NCBI RefSeq assembly: GCF_003719335.1
Contig: NZ_RIAS01000012.1
Coordinates: 124,001 to 188,000, forward strand
Direction of reading: 5' to 3'
DNA from: Paenibacillus amylolyticus
GTDB lineage: Bacteria > Bacillota > Bacilli > Paenibacillales > Paenibacillaceae
Length of the DNA: 64,000 bases
A program made the translations under genes and the position numbers. Positions 60,958 through 64,000 of the stretch are shown here, in pieces. The notes under the pieces were generated by a model. It was not told where the DNA came from. It saw nothing but the letters and a program-made list of their open reading frames with translations, and did no database searches. Positions within the stretch are counted from its first letter, which is position 1, and the number at the start of each line of letters is the position of its first letter.

Positions 60958-62054
60958 GCGTGTTTACCTCCTTTCTTGCGAATAATGCTAAGCAGCAGCA
61001 ATACCAAAGGCATAATGGCAAACAAAACGACAGATGCATTGCCCAGCATGTCACCTAGTGCAAACGTTTCATATACATTTTTGGGGATCATCGCTGTCAG
61101 ATAGATGAACGGTATAAGAACGTACATGATCGTCCGCATCTTCTTGGCTTTAAACAGATCTCGAATCCCGACAGATGCACAGTAATGGGTAATGGCAAAG
61201 GTAGAGAAAATCTGTAAAATCCAGATGACCAGCAATAACGATTCGAAACGCTCAAAGATCAAACCTTGAATCTCAAAACTACGAACCAGATCCAGTGTTG
61301 GCCAGGTTCTCGTTTTAATTCCATCAAGCGATAAACTGCCAACGACCATAACGACCGTGATCAAATAAATCGCTGTAGATATGCCCAGCCCCCATGTCAT
61401 AGCCTTATTGCTTTTTTTCGGATTTTGCATATACGCTGTAATGACGAGCATTACTTCATAACCTGTGTATGAAAGCAAGGAAGGTTTCAAGCCTTTGATT
61501 ACAGGTAAAACCCCTTCTCCGAGAACCGGTCTTAAATTACTGATTTCGAACAGTTGATTACTCAGCAATATCTCCATCACAAAAATAACCAAGGTAATCG
61601 GCAAAATAATTTCAAACACACGCACGATAACTGGAAGTCCGCCGGAAATCAGATAGATTCCGATCCACATAAACACCATCACAATGGCCCAGGTAGGTGT
61701 ACGCTCCAACAAATACATTCCGGTCACATCAGCCATCACCCGGATTTCAAAAGCTGCAATGACCATAAAATAAATAATGTTGGCACAGCCCAATATGTAA
61801 GCAATCCAACGTCCCGTAATCTCCTGAGTGAATTGGAAAACGGTTTTTTCCGGGAATCTTCGACACAAGGTCACCAATATCATTCCAACACCCGTAATAA
61901 TCAATCCTGAAAGGATGATCGAAATCCAGACGTCCGGTGTTCCAACCGCTTTGCCCGTTGTCCGAGGTAGTGTTAATATGCCTGCACCAAGCATGTAATT
62001 GACGATTATGACCACCGCTTGTGTAGTGCTTATTTTTACTTGGGAGTCATTCAA
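60954..62054 (-). CDS. Spore germination protein, GerB-type permease-like subunit
   Basis: A 366-aa membrane protein with 10 helices of the APC-like GerAB/GerKB family: YMLGAGILTLPR near residue 16, then CRRFPEKTVFQFTQEITGRW, TPTWAIVMVFMWIGIYLISG and SLLSYTGYEVMLVITAYMQN. GerB subunits bind the germinant amino acid or sugar. The start is TTG 62054, 9-10 bp after GGAGG. It follows the gerA-type gene after 90 bp and overlaps gerC by 4 bp. The germinant cannot be predicted from sequence. Confidence 0.92.
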   Translation of the reverse strand: MNDSQVKISTTQAVVIIVNYMLGAGILTLPRTTGKAVGTPDVWISIILSGLIITGVGMILVTLCRRFPEKTVFQFTQEITGRWIAYILGCANIIYFMVIAAFEIRVMADVTGMYLLERTPTWAIVMVFMWIGIYLISGGLPVIVRVFEIILPITLVIFVMEILLSNQLFEISNLRPVLGEGVLPVIKGLKPSLLSYTGYEVMLVITAYMQNPKKSNKAMTWGLGISTAIYLITVVMVVGSLSLDGIKTRTWPTLDLVRSFEIQGLIFERFESLLLVIWILQIFSTFAITHYCASVGIRDLFKAKKMRTIMYVLIPFIYLTAMIPKNVYETFALGDMLGNASVVLFAIMPLVLLLLSIIRKKGGKHA

Positions 62055-62144
62055 TTTTTAGCACCTCCAGACCATCTGTGGATTGTACGAGGCTAAACTG
62101 AACTGCATAGAACTTTTTTACATGAAACTTCACTTGAAACATCA

Positions 62145-63857
62145 TTATTTCTTGCGATCTTCATCGGTCGGATTCATCATTTCAGGACGTCTTCTCATCA
62201 TATTAAGCGGGGCACGGATGACAAAATCCTTCCAATCGCTCAAATGATATGGAACCGCTGGCGCTATATACGGTACCCCGAAACTGGAGAGTCTGGCCAG
62301 ATGTGTGCACATCAGCAAGAAAAACATAACCACGCCATACAATCCCATGACTGCAGCACTGAACATTGCAGCAAAGCGCAACAATCGCAAGGTCAGTCCT
62401 GCACTGTATACTGGAATGGTAAAGGACGAAATGGCCGTGACTGCTACAACAATGACCAGGAACTGACTGATAATCCCCGCCTGTACTGCCGCCTGACCGA
62501 TAATTAAACCTCCAACGATTCCCATTGCAGGTCCGATGGGTTTGGGCAGACGAATCCCGGCTTCCCTTAGAATCTCAATGGACAGCTCCATAATCAAAGC
62601 TTCAATAATCGAAGGAAAGGGCACACCCGAACGGGTTTCAATAATCGTCAGCACCAGTTTCGTTGGAATCAGACCTGGATGGAACGAAATAAAAGAGATA
62701 TAAAGCGCCGGGGCAAGCAGGGCTAACATCGCTGCCATAAAACGTAGAATTCGAAGGAATGTACTTGGAATCCAGCGTTCATAGTAATCTTCTGGAGATT
62801 GGAGCAGCATGCTGAACGTAACCGGCACAACCAGAACAAACGGAGTGCCGTCCAGCAAAATAGCTACACGCCCCTCCAATAAAGCACCGATCACACGATC
62901 AGGCCTTTCCGTATTCAAAACCTGCTGGAAAGGACTCAGAGCATCATCTTCAATCAATTGTTCTACATAACCTGACTCCAGCATCGAATCCATATTGATA
63001 CTCTTCACACGTTTTATAACCTCGGTCACGAGTTTAGGGTCGGCAATATCCTGAATATAAGCAATAGCCAATTCTTTTTTGTTCCGGCTGCCCACTTTAA
63101 GCTTTTCAATAAACAAGCTCTGATCGCTTCCATAACGTCGTAAAATGCCCGTGTTATCACTAAGCTCCTCTGTAAAACCGATACGCGGTCCGCGTAGCAG
63201 ACCTTCAGATAAGGGTTCATCCACCCCGCGTGTCTTTAAACTGGACGTTCCGATCAGCATAGCTCCCGGTATGCCATCCACCAACAAACCGTTTTTCCCC
63301 ACCAATACACCTGATGCAAGCTCCTGTAGAGATTGTGTCTCCTGAATCTCACTCACGGGAAGAATTTGAGTTTTCAGATACGTGGACAGGAAGTCTGCTT
63401 GTTCAGGATGAAGAAAACTTTCCTGTTTGAGCTCAGGTATACCCTTGATCATTAAAGGTTCAATTAAATATTTGTCGATCAGATCTGTGTCCGTAAGCCC
63501 TTCGGTATACATGATCGCCACTCTCGTATCCGTTCCTCGAATGGTGAACTCTCGAATATGTACATCTGCATTTTTGCCAAACGTCTCTCGAACCGTTATC
63601 AGATCTGTCGTGTGTCTCCCGGTTAGCTTAATATTGGCATAGTGCCCGGTTTCCGTCCCTGGTCCGATGCCAGCTTCAGCTGGTGAAATGTCCTTCGGCG
63701 AAGGAATCGTTTTATTTTTGCGAGAGAAGCTTCCCCGTTTGATTGCTGTATGGAACCAATTGGTTATGAAATACAGAACAATCGGTACGATAAAAACCAT
63801 AAGTGCCTGTGCCCAGATCGTCCATTTCGGTACATAAGATAAGATCGTTGACCACAC
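62145..63857 (-). CDS. Spore germination protein, GerA-type subunit
   Basis: A 570-aa protein of the GerAA/GerKA/SpoVAF family. The soluble N-domain runs from about 60 to 310 (DVHIREFTIRGTDTRVAIMY, then GLLVDGIPGAMLIG), and the membrane domain from about 360, containing RPDRVIGALLEGRVAILLDG, PSIIEALIMELSIEILREAG and KPIGPAMGIVGGLIIGQAAV. An extra hydrophobic helix at residues 10-33 precedes the soluble domain and is not usual in the family. The start is GTG 63857 (AGGGAGG 11 bp upstream); a TTG at 63890 is in frame. It is the first gene of the gerA-gerB-gerC operon. Confidence 0.92.
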   Translation of the reverse strand: MWSTILSYVPKWTIWAQALMVFIVPIVLYFITNWFHTAIKRGSFSRKNKTIPSPKDISPAEAGIGPGTETGHYANIKLTGRHTTDLITVRETFGKNADVHIREFTIRGTDTRVAIMYTEGLTDTDLIDKYLIEPLMIKGIPELKQESFLHPEQADFLSTYLKTQILPVSEIQETQSLQELASGVLVGKNGLLVDGIPGAMLIGTSSLKTRGVDEPLSEGLLRGPRIGFTEELSDNTGILRRYGSDQSLFIEKLKVGSRNKKELAIAYIQDIADPKLVTEVIKRVKSINMDSMLESGYVEQLIEDDALSPFQQVLNTERPDRVIGALLEGRVAILLDGTPFVLVVPVTFSMLLQSPEDYYERWIPSTFLRILRFMAAMLALLAPALYISFISFHPGLIPTKLVLTIIETRSGVPFPSIIEALIMELSIEILREAGIRLPKPIGPAMGIVGGLIIGQAAVQAGIISQFLVIVVAVTAISSFTIPVYSAGLTLRLLRFAAMFSAAVMGLYGVVMFFLLMCTHLARLSSFGVPYIAPAVPYHLSDWKDFVIRAPLNMMRRRPEMMNPTDEDRKK

Positions 63858-64000
63858 CCTCCATTCATCCTCCCTTCTCTGTAAAATCAAACCACAGGTA
63901 TTCCCGGCTTATTGTGTCCTGTTTGCCCATAAAAATTCCGTGAATTTGGCAGGATATGCAATGGAACACTTTCCTTCCTGATGGTTAACAACCGCTTACG
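63858..64000. other. Right-edge region upstream of the germination operon
   Basis: About 140 bp that should hold the promoter of the germination operon. A sigma-G promoter would be expected for such genes, but I see no convincing match. The region may continue into a neighbouring gene beyond the window. Confidence 0.3.

Noticed and set aside
1..64000. tRNA, rRNA, insertion sequences, prophage and CRISPR
   Set aside because: Looked for on both strands; no cloverleaf, rRNA core sequence, transposase, integrase, phage structural gene or regular repeat-spacer array was recognised by eye.

Overview
The window reads as a chromosomal segment of a spore-forming, low-to-moderate GC Firmicute, most likely Paenibacillus. 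The grounds are a GerA/GerB/GerC germination operon, a Spo0E-like phosphatase, Bacillus-type gene sets (YcbLMNO-like resistance module, PdxK, DegV, BdbC), strong AGGAGG ribosome binding sites, several TTG/GTG starts, and two secreted copper-amine-oxidase-like stalk-domain proteins plus a third with a degenerate stalk, a kind of protein abundant in Paenibacillus. No rRNA, tRNA, transposase, phage gene or CRISPR array was seen.

Layout. 1-3.7 kb: the 5' half of a phosphoglycerate mutase gene cut by the window edge, a DUF420/CtaM-like membrane protein, a CPA2 cation/proton antiporter behind a leader with a terminator, and a two-domain protein (nuclease-like fold plus winged helix, both inferred) behind a second terminator-like leader. 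3.7-4.8 kb: a gene-free stretch with a four-unit palindromic element and a nine-copy GGGTT tract. 4.8-8.3 kb: a two-component system, phosphatidylserine synthase and a DedA protein in one apparent operon. 8.6-14 kb: pyridoxine kinase, a YcbLMNO-type two-component/ABC module and DegV. 14.3-17.7 kb: a two-permease ABC exporter with a zinc carboxypeptidase-like protein. 17.8-22 kb: a serine hydrolase, a MerR/alpha-beta-hydrolase operon with a perfect 22-bp operator-like palindrome, a YtkA-like lipoprotein and a BdbC thiol oxidase. 22.2-28.8 kb: three secreted proteins with stalk-like domains, a small membrane protein and a CotS/APH-like kinase. 29-36.8 kb: two groups of poorly characterised genes, one with a degenerate formylglycine-generating-enzyme-like protein, one with a WYL regulator and two paralogues with a cysteine-protease-like N-terminal region. 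36.9-43.5 kb: a zinc-ribbon protein, a divergent ArsR/MFS pair, a SnoaL-like protein, an Rrf2 regulator, and an AraC regulator divergent from an oxidoreductase pair. 43.5-47.1 kb: a second copy of the four-unit palindromic element, then a TIM-barrel isomerase/Gfo-Idh dehydrogenase operon with a divergent AraC regulator. 47.3-51 kb: an amino-acid ABC importer operon containing a CapA-like metallophosphatase. 51.3-56.8 kb: a third two-component system with an FtsX-type ABC transporter. 57-59.6 kb: S-methylmethionine permease and homocysteine S-methyltransferase under a textbook SAM-I riboswitch. 59.7-63.9 kb: a gerA-type germination operon.

The clearest regulatory logic is the S-box over mmuP-mmuM, the MerR-type operator over the hydrolase-merR operon, and three sensor-regulator pairs next to membrane or efflux genes. 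The least explained items are the two 200-bp palindromic elements with identical internal spacing 39.6 kb apart, the two structured leaders near the left edge, and the uncharacterised operons at 29-36.8 kb.
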